NCBI RefSeq assembly: GCF_000725125.1
Contig: NZ_JFCB01000003.1
Location: 1 to 64,000 of the forward strand
Length of the DNA: 64,000 nt
Direction of reading: 5' to 3'
From: Streptomyces toyocaensis
GTDB lineage: Bacteria > Actinomycetota > Actinomycetes > Streptomycetales > Streptomycetaceae
In this document: piece after piece, positions 8,613 to 17,227 of the stretch
Layout: every line of letters starts with the position of its first letter
How positions within the stretch are numbered: the stretch's first letter is position 1
Program-made: the position numbers and the translations under genes
The notes under the pieces: generated by a model
Told to the model about the DNA's origin: nothing
What the model saw: the letters and a program-made list of their open reading frames with translations, nothing else
Database searches by the model: none

Positions 8613-9383
8613 TCAGCGGGCGTCTTCCGGGAGCAGCCGGGCGAGGGTGCGGACGGCCCGGTACTGCAGGGTCTTGATGGCACCCTCGTTCTTGCCCATG
8701 ACCCGGGCGGTCTCGGCGACGGACAGACCCTGCAGGAACCGGAGCGTGACGCATTCCTGCTGCTGGGGGTTGAGTCGTCGTACGGCATCGAGGAGGGCGG
8801 CGTTGGACAGGGACTCCAGGACGGAATCCTCGGGGGAGCGCTCGACCTCGTTGGCGTCGAGCATCTCGCCGGTGGTGACCTCGAGACGGAAGCGGCTCGA
8901 CTTGAAGTGGTCGGCGACGAGGTTGCGGGCGATGGTCACGAGCCAGGCGCCGAAGTCGCGCCCCTGCCAGGTGAACGTGCCGATGCGGCGCAGTGCCCGC
9001 AGGAACGTCTCGCTGGTGAGGTCCTCCGCGGTCGCCTTCCCGCCGACGCGGTAGTAGATGTACCGGTACACGGTGTCGCTGTACTGGTCGTAGAGCCGCC
9101 CGAAGGCCTCGGCCTCGCCCGCCTGGGCGCGCTCCACGAGGTCCATCATCCGGGCACTGTCGCTGTCGGCGGCGGGGCGGCGGGTGGTGGCGGCGGGGCG
9201 CCCCCGTCTGCCGACGGCGGCGGTGCCGTCGGCGAGGGCGTAGCACGGGCCGGCGGGGGCGATGGCGAATGCGGGGACGGTGTGCGCGGTGGGGACGACA
9301 CCGCGCAACATGTCTCGGGCTGTCGCGACTGTCGCGCGCAGCGTAGCCAGGCCCGAGGCGTCAACCCCGACGTGTGGGTACAC
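8613..9383 (-). CDS. bldN: ECF RNA polymerase sigma factor BldN (pro-sigma form)
   Basis: A 256-residue ECF sigma factor. Region 2 covers LYDQYSDTVYRYIYYRV through ARNLVADHFKSSRF, and region 4 covers RLNPQQQECVTLRFLQGLSV through GAIKTLQYRAVRTL. About 80 residues precede the sigma domain; in the characterised BldN this is a pro-sequence removed by proteolysis. BldN directs aerial-hyphae genes such as chaplins and rodlins. The GTG at 9383 (YPHVGVDASG) is chosen because the conserved pro-region begins there and GGGAG precedes it; an in-frame GTG at 9449 adds 22 unconserved-looking residues. rsbN follows 250 bp downstream on the same strand. Confidence 0.93.
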   Translation of the reverse strand: MYPHVGVDASGLATLRATVATARDMLRGVVPTAHTVPAFAIAPAGPCYALADGTAAVGRRGRPAATTRRPAADSDSARMMDLVERAQAGEAEAFGRLYDQYSDTVYRYIYYRVGGKATAEDLTSETFLRALRRIGTFTWQGRDFGAWLVTIARNLVADHFKSSRFRLEVTTGEMLDANEVERSPEDSVLESLSNAALLDAVRRLNPQQQECVTLRFLQGLSVAETARVMGKNEGAIKTLQYRAVRTLARLLPEDAR

Positions 9384-9822
9384 GGGACTCCCAGAGGCAG
9401 AGCTTCCATCACGTGCAGTACGTAGTACGTGCAGTGCGGGACCGTTCACCCGTCGTAGCGACGGGTTGGTACCGGATTGCGTCTGAGGAGAATAACGCTT
9501 CGTGCAGGCCCTGCTACACCGAGTTGCTCAAATCATCGATTACGTCGCTTCCGTAACCGGTTGAGGCGTGTTCAGAGGTGCCGTGGTGACCGGTTGTTGA
9601 CCGAAACGTTTCGCATTTGGGTTGGTAGACGGGCGAGTTGTGGCCGTGTGCGGCCCATGTGACTGGCCAGGGGCGTTATGGGGTACGGGAGTTGGAATCG
9701 GTGTGTCGGGGGCGTGGTGGGGGTGTCGCTGGGGGCGGTCGGGGTGCGTGTGATTGACGGGTGATCCGGGGGGTGGCCGCCGGGCGGGGGCACGACTGCC
9801 CGCAGCCACGCCGGCCGTATGG
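9384..9822. other. Intergenic region upstream of bldN, no gene seen
   Basis: This 439-bp stretch separates bldN from the HAD gene and should hold the bldN promoter and its regulator sites. No coding potential stands out on either strand. Its AT content is locally higher between about 9480 and 9625. A perfect 12-bp palindrome lies at 9602-9613. In S. coelicolor bldN is a BldD target; I could not place a convincing BldD box. Confidence 0.6.
9602..9613. promoter_or_regulatory. Perfect palindrome CGAAACGTTTCG upstream of bldN
   Basis: A 12-bp perfect inverted repeat in AT-rich surroundings 220 bp before the bldN start. It is a candidate operator; the binding protein is unknown. Confidence 0.4.
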
Positions 9823-10734
9823 TCAGCGGCGTTTGCGGTGGAGGGCGATGGCGGCCGCCGTGCCGCCGGCCACCGCGCCGACGCCCGCTGCCGCGGGGAT
9901 GCCGACCTTGGCGGCCTTGCGGCCGGTGCGGTAGTCGCGCAGGCGCCAGTCCATCCGGCGGGCGTGCTTGCGGAGCTTGGCGTCCGGGTTGATCGCGTAG
10001 GGGTGGCCGACCAGCGACAGCATCGGGATGTCGTTGTGCGAGTCGCTGTACGCCGCGCAGCGGCTCAGGTCCAGTTCCTCCGCGAGGGCCAGCGCGCGGA
10101 CCGCCTCCGCCTTGGCCGGACCGTGCAGGGGCTCGCCCACGAGTCTGCCCGTGTACACGCCGTCGACCGACTCCGCGACCGTCCCCAGCGCACCGGTCAG
10201 CCCCAGCCGGCGGGCGATCACCGTGGCGATCTCCACCGGTGCCGCCGTGACCAGCCACACCCGCTGCCCGGCGTCGAGGTGCGCCTGGGCCAGCGCCCGG
10301 GTCCCCGGCCAGATCCGCTCGGCCATGTACTCGTCGTAGATCTCCTCGCCGATGGACTGCAGCTCGGCGACGCGGTGGCCCTGGACGATGGACAGCGCCG
10401 AGTCGCGGGCCTCCTGCATGTGCTCGGGGTCCTCCACCCCGGCCAGCCGGAACCACGCCTGCTGCCAGGCGAACCGGGCCAGCTCGCGCGTCTCGAAGAA
10501 CTTGCGCTTGTACAGCCCGCGGCCGAAGTGGAACAGGGCCGCGCCCTGCATCACCGTGTTGTCCAGGTCGAAGAACGCGGCGGCCCGTTCGTCGCCGGGT
10601 ACCGGGAACTCGGGTTCGCGTTCGGCAAGGTCCTGGGTGGACTTGCGTGCTGCCTCCGCCGAGGCCTCGCCTGCCAACACGCTCCGCGCCGTGGCGGAGC
10701 GCCTACGGGGAGTGAGCCATCCGAGAGCGGCCAT
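9823..10734 (-). CDS. HAD-IB family hydrolase (SerB/CicA-like)
   Basis: A 303-residue HAD protein. Motif I is FFDLDNTVMQG near residue 54, motif II VTAAP near 162, and motif IV SDSHNDIPML near 229, matching HAD subfamily IB (phosphoserine phosphatase-like). The C-terminus GIPAAAGVGAVAGGTAAA forms one hydrophobic segment followed by HRKRR, so it may be tail-anchored in the membrane. Substrates for this Streptomyces branch are unknown; a phosphorylated metabolite or lipid head group is plausible. It is divergent from the glutaredoxin-like gene, with about 95 bp between the starts. Confidence 0.85.
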   Translation of the reverse strand: MAALGWLTPRRRSATARSVLAGEASAEAARKSTQDLAEREPEFPVPGDERAAAFFDLDNTVMQGAALFHFGRGLYKRKFFETRELARFAWQQAWFRLAGVEDPEHMQEARDSALSIVQGHRVAELQSIGEEIYDEYMAERIWPGTRALAQAHLDAGQRVWLVTAAPVEIATVIARRLGLTGALGTVAESVDGVYTGRLVGEPLHGPAKAEAVRALALAEELDLSRCAAYSDSHNDIPMLSLVGHPYAINPDAKLRKHARRMDWRLRDYRTGRKAAKVGIPAAAGVGAVAGGTAAAIALHRKRR

Positions 10735-10829
10735 GGCGTGAGCATAGCCAGTCCGTCAGGTGCTTCCGGAACGGCGAGGTTCGAACGTCGTGAACTTCCC
10801 GGGACGGCCTAGTCGGGGCGCGCGCGACA

Positions 10830-11117
10830 ATGGCCCGTATGAGCCCTCTCTTCCGCCGCAACACTCCGGCCGCCCCGCGGGACCGGCTCGTCACCCTCGT
10901 CCGCAAACCCGGCTGTCATCTGTGCGACGACGCGCAGGTGGTGGTGGAGAAGGTGTGCGGGGAGCTCGGCGTTCCGTGGGAGCAGAAGGACATCACCCAG
11001 GACCCGGAGCTGCACGACAGGTACTGGGAGCAGATCCCCGTGGTCCTGATCGACGGCAGCCAGCACACCTTCTGGCGGGTGAACGAGGACCGTCTCCGCA
11101 AGGCGCTCGGTGACTGA
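10830..11117 (+). CDS. Glutaredoxin-family thiol protein
   Basis: A 95-residue thioredoxin-fold protein. The active site CHLC sits in RKPGCHLCDDAQ, giving a CxxC dithiol pair near residues 29-32, and the cis-proline is in QIPVVLIDG. It likely reduces disulfides in the cytoplasm or passes electrons to a partner enzyme. A second in-frame ATG at 10839 is an equally good start, and no strong ribosome binding site separates the two. It lies 290 bp upstream of rex on the same strand, in keeping with a redox neighbourhood, but co-regulation is inference. Confidence 0.85.
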   Translation: MARMSPLFRRNTPAAPRDRLVTLVRKPGCHLCDDAQVVVEKVCGELGVPWEQKDITQDPELHDRYWEQIPVVLIDGSQHTFWRVNEDRLRKALGD

Positions 11118-11313
11118 CCAGCCAGTACAAAGTGGCTGGAAAGTCGCTTAGGATCGATGGTGGCTTGGTCTCGGGGGCGGGATTGACAGAGGAGAGTGTG
11201 CGGTTTTGCCCCCAGAAGAAAAGGAACGGTGGTGCGCGCGCGCCGGTTCCATCCGAGTGCGCCGGGGGCGCGTGACCCCGGTCACGTTGGCCGGGCAAAT
11301 CGGACACAATCTT

Positions 11314-11329
11314 TGTGCACGCGTTCACA
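11314..11329. promoter_or_regulatory. Rex operator (ROP) upstream of rex-hemACD
   Basis: TGTGCACGCGTTCACA matches the Rex operator consensus TGTGAACGCGTTCACA at 15 of 16 positions. It lies 78 bp before the rex start, where the Rex-controlled promoter of rex-hemACD is known in S. coelicolor. Binding should occur when NADH is low relative to NAD+. Confidence 0.92.
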
Positions 11330-11406
11330 AAGACATAGCCTGCATTCGACGGGGCGGTCCGGGGACGTATGACCGCCTGAAGCCCCGCTCTACCCGCAGG
11401 AGCACC

Positions 11407-12171
11407 GTGGCAACTGGCCGAACTCACCGACCGGCGACCCGTAGCCGAGGGATTCCCGAGGCCACCGTCGCCCGCCTTCCGCTGTACCTCCGCGCCCTCA
11501 CCGCGCTCTCGGAGCGCTCGGTGCCCACGGTCTCCTCGGAGGAGCTGGCGGCCGCCGCGGGGGTCAACTCCGCGAAGTTGCGCAAGGACTTCTCCTACCT
11601 GGGCTCCTACGGGACCAGGGGCGTCGGCTACGACGTCGAGTATCTCGTCTACCAGATCTCCCGCGAACTCGGCCTGACCCAGGACTGGCCGGTTGTCATC
11701 GTCGGGATCGGCAACCTCGGTGCCGCCCTCGCCAACTACGGCGGGTTCGCCTCCCGCGGGTTCCGGGTGGCCGCGCTGATCGACGCCGACCCCGCGATGG
11801 CCGGACGGCCCGTCGCCGGCATCCCGGTGCAGCACACCGACGAGCTCGAGGCGATCATCCGGGACAACGGTGTGTCGATCGGCGTGATCGCGACCCCCGC
11901 CGGTGCCGCCCAGCAGGTCTGCGACCGGCTCGTGGCCGCCGGCGTCACCTCCATCCTGAACTTCGCGCCGACCGTGCTGTCCGTCCCGGACGGCGTCGAC
12001 GTACGCAAGGTGGACCTCTCCATCGAGCTGCAGATCCTCGCCTTCCACGAGCAGCGCAAGGCCGGTGAGGAGGCCGCGGCCGGCACCGCCGCCGTCCCGG
12101 CCGCCACGCGCGAGCAGTCCGCCACCGACCAGGGGCCCGACGGGGACGTACCCGCTGTGATGCCGGCATGA
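11407..12171 (+). CDS. rex: Redox-sensing transcriptional repressor Rex
   Basis: A 254-residue protein closely resembling S. coelicolor Rex. It has an N-terminal winged-helix DNA-binding domain (about residues 15-85, containing GVNSAKLRKDFSYLGSYGTR) and a C-terminal Rossmann domain with VVIVGIGNLG that binds NADH or NAD+. High NADH releases Rex from DNA, inducing respiratory and haem genes. The GTG at 11407 has AGGAG four bases upstream; the open frame extends 67 codons further upstream, but that stretch covers the promoter and operator and is not coding. Its stop overlaps the hemA start as ATGA, so rex heads the hem operon. Confidence 0.96.
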   Translation: MATGRTHRPATRSRGIPEATVARLPLYLRALTALSERSVPTVSSEELAAAAGVNSAKLRKDFSYLGSYGTRGVGYDVEYLVYQISRELGLTQDWPVVIVGIGNLGAALANYGGFASRGFRVAALIDADPAMAGRPVAGIPVQHTDELEAIIRDNGVSIGVIATPAGAAQQVCDRLVAAGVTSILNFAPTVLSVPDGVDVRKVDLSIELQILAFHEQRKAGEEAAAGTAAVPAATREQSATDQGPDGDVPAVMPA

Positions 12172-13868
12172 GTCTCCTCGTCGTCGGACTGAGCCACCGC
12201 AGCGCGCCGGTCAGCGTGCTGGAGCGGGCCTCGCTGGGCGTGGACGCGCAGACCAAGCTGCTGCAGGACACGGTCGCCGCGGAGCCCGCCACCGAGAGCG
12301 CGGTCCTCGCCACCTGCAACCGGATCGAGCTGTACGCCGACGTGGACAAGTTCCACGCCGGTGTCGCCGAGCTGTCCACGCTGCTCGCCCAGCACAGCGG
12401 GGTCGGCCTGGAGGAGCTCACTCCTTATCTTTATGTGCACTACGAGGACCGGGCCGTCCACCACCTGTTCTCGGTGGCCTGCGGGCTGGACTCGATGGTC
12501 GTGGGCGAGGGGCAGATCCTCGGCCAGATCAAGGACTCGCTGGCCCGCGCGCAGGAGACGCACACCGCCGGACGGCTGCTGAACGACCTGTTCCAGCAGG
12601 CGCTCCGGGTCGGCAAGCGCGCCCACTCCGAGACCGGGATCGACCGCGCCGGGCAGTCGCTGGTCACCTTCGGTCTGGAGCAGCTCTCCCTCGGCGCGCC
12701 CGTCGAGGGCTGGGCCCGCGGCAAGAAGGCCCTGGTCATAGGCGCCGGCTCGATGTCCTCGCTGGCCGCGGCCACCCTCGCGCGGGCCGGTGTCGCCGAG
12801 ATCGTCGTGGCCAACCGGACCTCCGACCGCGCCGAGCGGCTCGCCCAGATCCTCACCGAGGGCGACGACACGAACGTGCTGGCCCGCGCGGTACCGATGA
12901 CCTCGGTGCCGTTCGAGCTGACACGTGCAGACGTCGTCGTCTCCTGCACCGGCGCGACGGGCCTCGTCCTCACGGCCGACGCGGTCGCGGCGGGCGTCGA
13001 GAGCCGTACCGGCGGGGAAGCGCCGGTCGTCGACCTCGACGAGGAGGTGTCGTCGGCTCCGCTGCCGCCGACCTCCGTGGGCACCGAGGAGGGCTGCCCG
13101 CTCGACCTGTCCGCCGTACGGCCCGGTTTCTCCGTGATGGGCGAGGCCGCCGTCGCCGGCATGGACGCGGCGACGCTGGAGCAGCACGCCGCGTGGGCCG
13201 CGGGCACGACCGTCGACCGCCGCCGGACCGGCCGCGGCGGCCCCGAGGCGGACGCCGAGCTGATCGGCGCGCTGGCCGCGACGGCGTCCACGGCCGGCCG
13301 GATCCCCGAGCGGCGCCGGCCGGAGCCCGTGGCCGAGCCGCCGCGCCCCGAGCCCGTGCTCTTCCTGCTGGACCTCGCCATGCCGCGCGACATCGACGCG
13401 GCCGCGCACCGGCTGGCCGGTGTCCGGCTGGTCGACATCGAATCGCTCGCCGAGGTGTCCGCGGACGCTCCGATGGCTGCCGATGTGGACCAGGTCCGGC
13501 GTATCGTCTCCGACGAGGTCGCCGCGTTCGGGGCCGCACAGCGGGCGGCGCACATCACGCCGACCGTCGTGGCCCTGCGCAGCATGGCGGCCGGTGTGGT
13601 GGCCGGAGAGATCGCCCGTCTGGAGGGGCGGCTTCCCGGCCTGGACGACAGACACCGCGCGGAGATCACCCAGACCGTGCGGCGGGTGGTCGACAAGCTG
13701 CTGCACGCGCCGACGGTACGGGTCAAGCAGCTCGCGGCCGAGCCCGGCGGCGCCGGGTACGCCGACGCGCTGCGCACCCTGTTCGACCTCGACCCCGAGA
13801 CGGTGGCCTCCGTCTCCCGCGCCGAGGAAAGCACCGAGAAGAACGCAGAGAACCGAGGGCCGGGATGA
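12168..13868 (+). CDS. hemA: Glutamyl-tRNA reductase HemA
   Basis: This 566-residue enzyme makes glutamate-1-semialdehyde from glutamyl-tRNA with NADPH, the first committed step of C5-pathway haem and corrin synthesis. The catalytic cysteine is C50 in ATCNRIE, the catalytic domain contains VVGEGQILGQIK, and the NADPH site is VIGAGSMSSLAA near residue 190. The protein is about 140 residues longer than most HemA (about 420). Most of the excess is one low-complexity insertion at about 275-395, between VVVSCTGATGLVLT and PVLFLLDLAMPRDI. The dimerisation helix bundle at the C-terminus is intact. Start and stop overlap rex and hemC. Confidence 0.96.
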   Translation: MSLLVVGLSHRSAPVSVLERASLGVDAQTKLLQDTVAAEPATESAVLATCNRIELYADVDKFHAGVAELSTLLAQHSGVGLEELTPYLYVHYEDRAVHHLFSVACGLDSMVVGEGQILGQIKDSLARAQETHTAGRLLNDLFQQALRVGKRAHSETGIDRAGQSLVTFGLEQLSLGAPVEGWARGKKALVIGAGSMSSLAAATLARAGVAEIVVANRTSDRAERLAQILTEGDDTNVLARAVPMTSVPFELTRADVVVSCTGATGLVLTADAVAAGVESRTGGEAPVVDLDEEVSSAPLPPTSVGTEEGCPLDLSAVRPGFSVMGEAAVAGMDAATLEQHAAWAAGTTVDRRRTGRGGPEADAELIGALAATASTAGRIPERRRPEPVAEPPRPEPVLFLLDLAMPRDIDAAAHRLAGVRLVDIESLAEVSADAPMAADVDQVRRIVSDEVAAFGAAQRAAHITPTVVALRSMAAGVVAGEIARLEGRLPGLDDRHRAEITQTVRRVVDKLLHAPTVRVKQLAAEPGGAGYADALRTLFDLDPETVASVSRAEESTEKNAENRGPG

Positions 13869-14824
13869 CTGAGAAGGCACTGAGGCTGGGGACCAGGCGG
13901 AGCAAGCTCGCCATGGCCCAGTCCGGGCAGGTGGCGGATGCCGTGAGCCAGGTGACCGGACGGCCCGTCGAGCTCGTCGAGATCACCACGTACGGCGACG
14001 TCTCGCGCGAGCACCTCGCGCAGATCGGCGGCACGGGCGTGTTCGTGGCCGCGCTGCGGGAGGCCCTGGCGCGCGGCGAGGTGGACTTCGCGGTGCACTC
14101 GCTGAAGGACCTGCCGACCACGCAGCCCGACGAACTGGTCGTGGCGGCCATCCCGGTGCGCGAGGACCCGCGCGACGTGATGGTCACGCGAGACGCGCTG
14201 AAGCTCACCGACCTGCCGCGCGGCGCGCGCATCGGCACCGGTTCGCCGCGCCGCATGGCGCAGCTGAACGCGTACGCGCGCAGCCACGGCATGGACATCG
14301 AGACCGTCCCGATCCGGGGCAACGTCGACACCCGCATCGGGTACGTCCACCAGGGCGAACTGGATGCCGTGGTGCTGGCCGCCGCCGGGCTGAACCGGGT
14401 CGGCCGCAGCGACGAGGTGACCGACTTCCTGTCGGTCGACACGGTTCTGCCCGCTCCCGGCCAGGGGGCACTGGCGGTCGAGACCACCGCGGACAACGCG
14501 GACCTGATCGCCGCGCTCGCCGAGCTCGACGACCCGTTCACGCGGGCCGCCGTGACGGCCGAGCGGTCTCTGCTCGCCGCCCTGGAGGCCGGTTGCAGCG
14601 CACCCGTGGGGGCGCTGGCCGACCTTCTCACGGGCGGGCAGACTGTCAAGGAAATGCGCCTGCGCGGCGTCGTCGGCTCGGTCGACGGTGCCACCCTGGT
14701 GCAGCTGTCCACCACCGGTCCCGTGCCCGAGACGCACGAGGCTGCGATGGCGCTCGGTCGCGAACTCGCCACCGAGATGCTCGCGCAGGGCGCGGCCGGT
14801 CTGATGGGGGAGCGAGCACATTGA
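13865..14824 (+). CDS. hemC: Hydroxymethylbilane synthase (porphobilinogen deaminase) HemC
   Basis: A 319-residue enzyme that joins four porphobilinogen units into hydroxymethylbilane. Visible signatures are LGTRRSKLAMAQ at the N-terminus, the VHSLKDLP segment, the RIGTGSPRRMAQL substrate-binding loop, IRGNVDTR, and the dipyrromethane-cofactor cysteine in LEAGCSAPVGA near residue 244. The ATG at 13865 overlaps the hemA stop as ATGA, and its TGA overlaps the hemD TTG start, so translation is coupled through the operon. The open frame continues upstream inside hemA, but that part is not conserved. Confidence 0.97.
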   Translation: MTEKALRLGTRRSKLAMAQSGQVADAVSQVTGRPVELVEITTYGDVSREHLAQIGGTGVFVAALREALARGEVDFAVHSLKDLPTTQPDELVVAAIPVREDPRDVMVTRDALKLTDLPRGARIGTGSPRRMAQLNAYARSHGMDIETVPIRGNVDTRIGYVHQGELDAVVLAAAGLNRVGRSDEVTDFLSVDTVLPAPGQGALAVETTADNADLIAALAELDDPFTRAAVTAERSLLAALEAGCSAPVGALADLLTGGQTVKEMRLRGVVGSVDGATLVQLSTTGPVPETHEAAMALGRELATEMLAQGAAGLMGERAH

Positions 14825-16518
14825 GCCCCACCGCCTTTCCCGCCCCTCCGGAACACGGGCACGTCACCTTCCTCGGTGCCGGACCCGGGGATCCGGGACT
14901 GCTGACCCTGCGCGCCGTGGAGGCGCTGGCGCACGCGGACGTCCTCGTCGCCGAGCAGGACGTGCTCGATGTCGTGCGCACGCACGCCAGGCAGGGCGTC
15001 GCCGAGGTGCACACCGAGGCCGATGCCTCGGTTCCGGGCACGGGCACGCCCCAGCTGACGGTCGTTGACGGCGCGTCAACCCCCGCCGGTGTACCCGCGA
15101 TGCGGGACGCCGCACATCTTGTCATGGAGGCCGCGCGGGGCGGCAGGCGGGTCGTGCGCGCGGTGTCCGGCGACCCCGGTCTCGACGCGTACGCCGCCGA
15201 CGAGATGCTGGCGTGCGCCTCGGCCGGGGTGCCGTTCGAGGTCGTCCCCGGTGTCGCGGCCGCGGTCGGCGTGCCCGCGTACGCCGGTGTGCCGCTGCGG
15301 GACGCCGAGGGCGCGGACGTGCGGTTCGTCGACGCGCGTACGGCGTCCGACCGGTGCTGGACGGAGGTCGGGGCGTCGGACGGCACGGTGGTCGTCTCCA
15401 CCACGCTCGACTCCGTGGCCGCAGCCGCGGGCGAACTGGTGTCCGCCGGACGTAAGCCCGATACGCCGATGACGGTCACCGTCGGCGGTACGACGACCCG
15501 GCAGCGCACCTGGACGGCGACGCTCGGGACGATCGCGCAGACGCTGAAGCAGGCGAAGGTGCTGCCCTCCCCCGAGGGCGCCCGGCCGGTGATAGCCGTG
15601 GTCGGTGAGCGTTCCGCCGCCGCCCAGCGCGACCGGCTGGCGTGGTTCGAGTCCAAGCCGCTGTTCGGCTGGAAGGTGCTCGTCCCGCGCACGAAGGAGC
15701 AGGCGGCGTCGCTCTCCGACCAGCTGCGGTCGTACGGGGCCGTGCCGCACGAGGTGCCGACGATCGCCGTCGAGCCGCCGCGCACGCCCCAGCAGATGGA
15801 GCGGGCGGTCAAGGGCCTGGTGACGGGCCGCTACGAGTGGATCGCCTTCACGTCGGTCAACGCGGTCAAGGCGGTGCGGGAGAAGTTCGAGGAGTACGGA
15901 CTCGACGCGCGTGCCTTCGCCGGCATCAAGGTCGCCGCGGTGGGCGAGCAGACGGCGAACGCGCTGGTCGCCTTCGGCGTGAAGCCGGACCTGGTGCCGA
16001 GCGGTGAGCAGTCGGCGGCGGGGCTGCTGGAGGACTGGCCGCCGTACGACCCGGTCTTCGACCCGATCGACCGCGTCTTCCTGCCGCGCGCCGACATCGC
16101 CACGGAGACCCTGGTCGCCGGCCTCATCGAGCTGGGCTGGGAGGTGGACGACGTCACGGCGTACCGGACCGTGCGCGCCTCGCCGCCCCCGGCGGAGACC
16201 CGCGAGGCGATCAAGGGCGGCGGCTTCGACGCGGTGCTGTTCACGTCGTCGTCGACGGTCCGGAACCTGGTCGGCATCGCCGGCAAGCCGCACAACGTGA
16301 CGGTCATCGCCTGCATCGGCCCGGCGACGGCGAAGACGGCCGAGGAGCACGGCCTGCGCGTCGACGTGATGGCTCCCGAGCCGTCGGTCCACAAGCTGGC
16401 GGAGGCCCTGGCCGACTTCGGCACCCGACGCCGGCTGGCGGCGCTGGAGGCCGGTGACCCGGTCACCCGGCCGAGCGAGCGGCGGCCGGGGGCGCGCAGG
16501 CGCCGGTCGACGACCTGA
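14821..16518 (+). CDS. hemD: HemD: uroporphyrinogen-III synthase with N-terminal SUMT-like domain
   Basis: A 565-residue two-domain protein. Residues about 12-250 resemble uroporphyrinogen-III C-methyltransferase (start VTFLGAGPGDPGLLTL, then VVPGVAAAVGVPAYAGVPL). Residues about 275-545 are uroporphyrinogen-III synthase (VLVPRTKEQAASL, IAFTSVNAVKAV, VLFTSSSTVRNL), which closes and inverts ring D. In the methyltransferase-like part the conserved GGDPFVFGRGGEE block is replaced by VSGDPGLDAYAADE, so methylation activity is doubtful. The TTG start overlaps the hemC stop. The C-terminus is Arg-rich. A strong terminator follows 14 bp later. Confidence 0.92.
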   Translation: MSPTAFPAPPEHGHVTFLGAGPGDPGLLTLRAVEALAHADVLVAEQDVLDVVRTHARQGVAEVHTEADASVPGTGTPQLTVVDGASTPAGVPAMRDAAHLVMEAARGGRRVVRAVSGDPGLDAYAADEMLACASAGVPFEVVPGVAAAVGVPAYAGVPLRDAEGADVRFVDARTASDRCWTEVGASDGTVVVSTTLDSVAAAAGELVSAGRKPDTPMTVTVGGTTTRQRTWTATLGTIAQTLKQAKVLPSPEGARPVIAVVGERSAAAQRDRLAWFESKPLFGWKVLVPRTKEQAASLSDQLRSYGAVPHEVPTIAVEPPRTPQQMERAVKGLVTGRYEWIAFTSVNAVKAVREKFEEYGLDARAFAGIKVAAVGEQTANALVAFGVKPDLVPSGEQSAAGLLEDWPPYDPVFDPIDRVFLPRADIATETLVAGLIELGWEVDDVTAYRTVRASPPPAETREAIKGGGFDAVLFTSSSTVRNLVGIAGKPHNVTVIACIGPATAKTAEEHGLRVDVMAPEPSVHKLAEALADFGTRRRLAALEAGDPVTRPSERRPGARRRRSTT

Positions 16519-16532
16519 GGTCGTAGCCGTGA

Positions 16533-16569
16533 GGTGGCGGGGCGTGCCGTGACGGCACGCCCCGCCACC
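16533..16569. terminator. Terminator after the rex-hemACD operon
   Basis: Two 18-base arms (GGTGGCGGGGCGTGCCGT and its complement) separated by one base form a near-continuous hairpin between the convergent hemD and nucleotidyltransferase genes. Confidence 0.88.
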
Positions 16570-16581
16570 GTGCATTGCGGT

Positions 16582-17181
16582 TCAGGACACGGGCCATCCC
16601 AGTACGGTCAGCTCGGGCCACTGTCGGCGCCAGCGTGCGGCCTTGGCCTCGTACACGGCGCGCGGCGCGAGGACCGGGTTGGGGCGTACGACGAGCCGGA
16701 ACACGTCGGAGAGCCCGTGCGGCGCGTAGACGCGCCACCGGCCATCGGGTTCCAGCCGTACGCCCAGGCAGCAGGTGGTCGCGGCGAAGCTGTCGATCGC
16801 CGCCTCGGTGGAGGTGTGCGGGGGGCACGGGACGCCGAACTTCTGCTCGTACCAGAGGTGGACGCGGGCCTCGTTGCGGACCTCGACCTCGGCCGGGAGG
16901 TCCGCGAAGGCTGCGGCCGCGGCGCGGATCACCGCGTCCTCCGCCTCCCAGGACAGGTCGCGGTCGTCGAAGTAGAAGACGTCGTAGTCCTTGATCCCCT
17001 CGGTGGGAGGTCTGCCGGTGACGACGTTCCACACGGTCTGGAAGAGGCAGCCCGCCGTCAGGTACCAGCCGGGCAGGTCCAGTGCCGCGGTCCGGTCGAG
17101 CACCTCCAGCAGGGTCTCGTTGCGGGACAGGGTGGTTTTCAAGGCGGCGAGTTGCTCGTCCAGCGGAAGTCGACCGGTCAC
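16582..17181 (-). CDS. Nucleotidyltransferase-fold protein (NTP_transf_6 / DUF925 type)
   Basis: A 199-residue cytoplasmic protein. Its motifs GWYLTAGCLFQTVWN and GIKDYDVFYFDD (with Asp pairs for metal binding) match the NTP_transf_6 family of nucleotidyltransferase-fold proteins. The natural substrate of the family is unknown. The GTG start at 17181 is the only in-frame start near the conserved N-terminus; a nearby ATG is out of frame. It converges on hemD and opens the accessory block between hemD and hemB. Confidence 0.8.
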   Translation of the reverse strand: MTGRLPLDEQLAALKTTLSRNETLLEVLDRTAALDLPGWYLTAGCLFQTVWNVVTGRPPTEGIKDYDVFYFDDRDLSWEAEDAVIRAAAAAFADLPAEVEVRNEARVHLWYEQKFGVPCPPHTSTEAAIDSFAATTCCLGVRLEPDGRWRVYAPHGLSDVFRLVVRPNPVLAPRAVYEAKAARWRRQWPELTVLGWPVS

Positions 17182-17227
17182 CGCGCATGCCTACCATGGC
17201 GATGACCGGCCGGTTCACTCGGGCACG

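Noticed and set aside
11206..11406. N-terminal extension of rex
   Set aside because: The stretch contains the Rex operator and promoter; the known Rex start matches the GTG at 11407.
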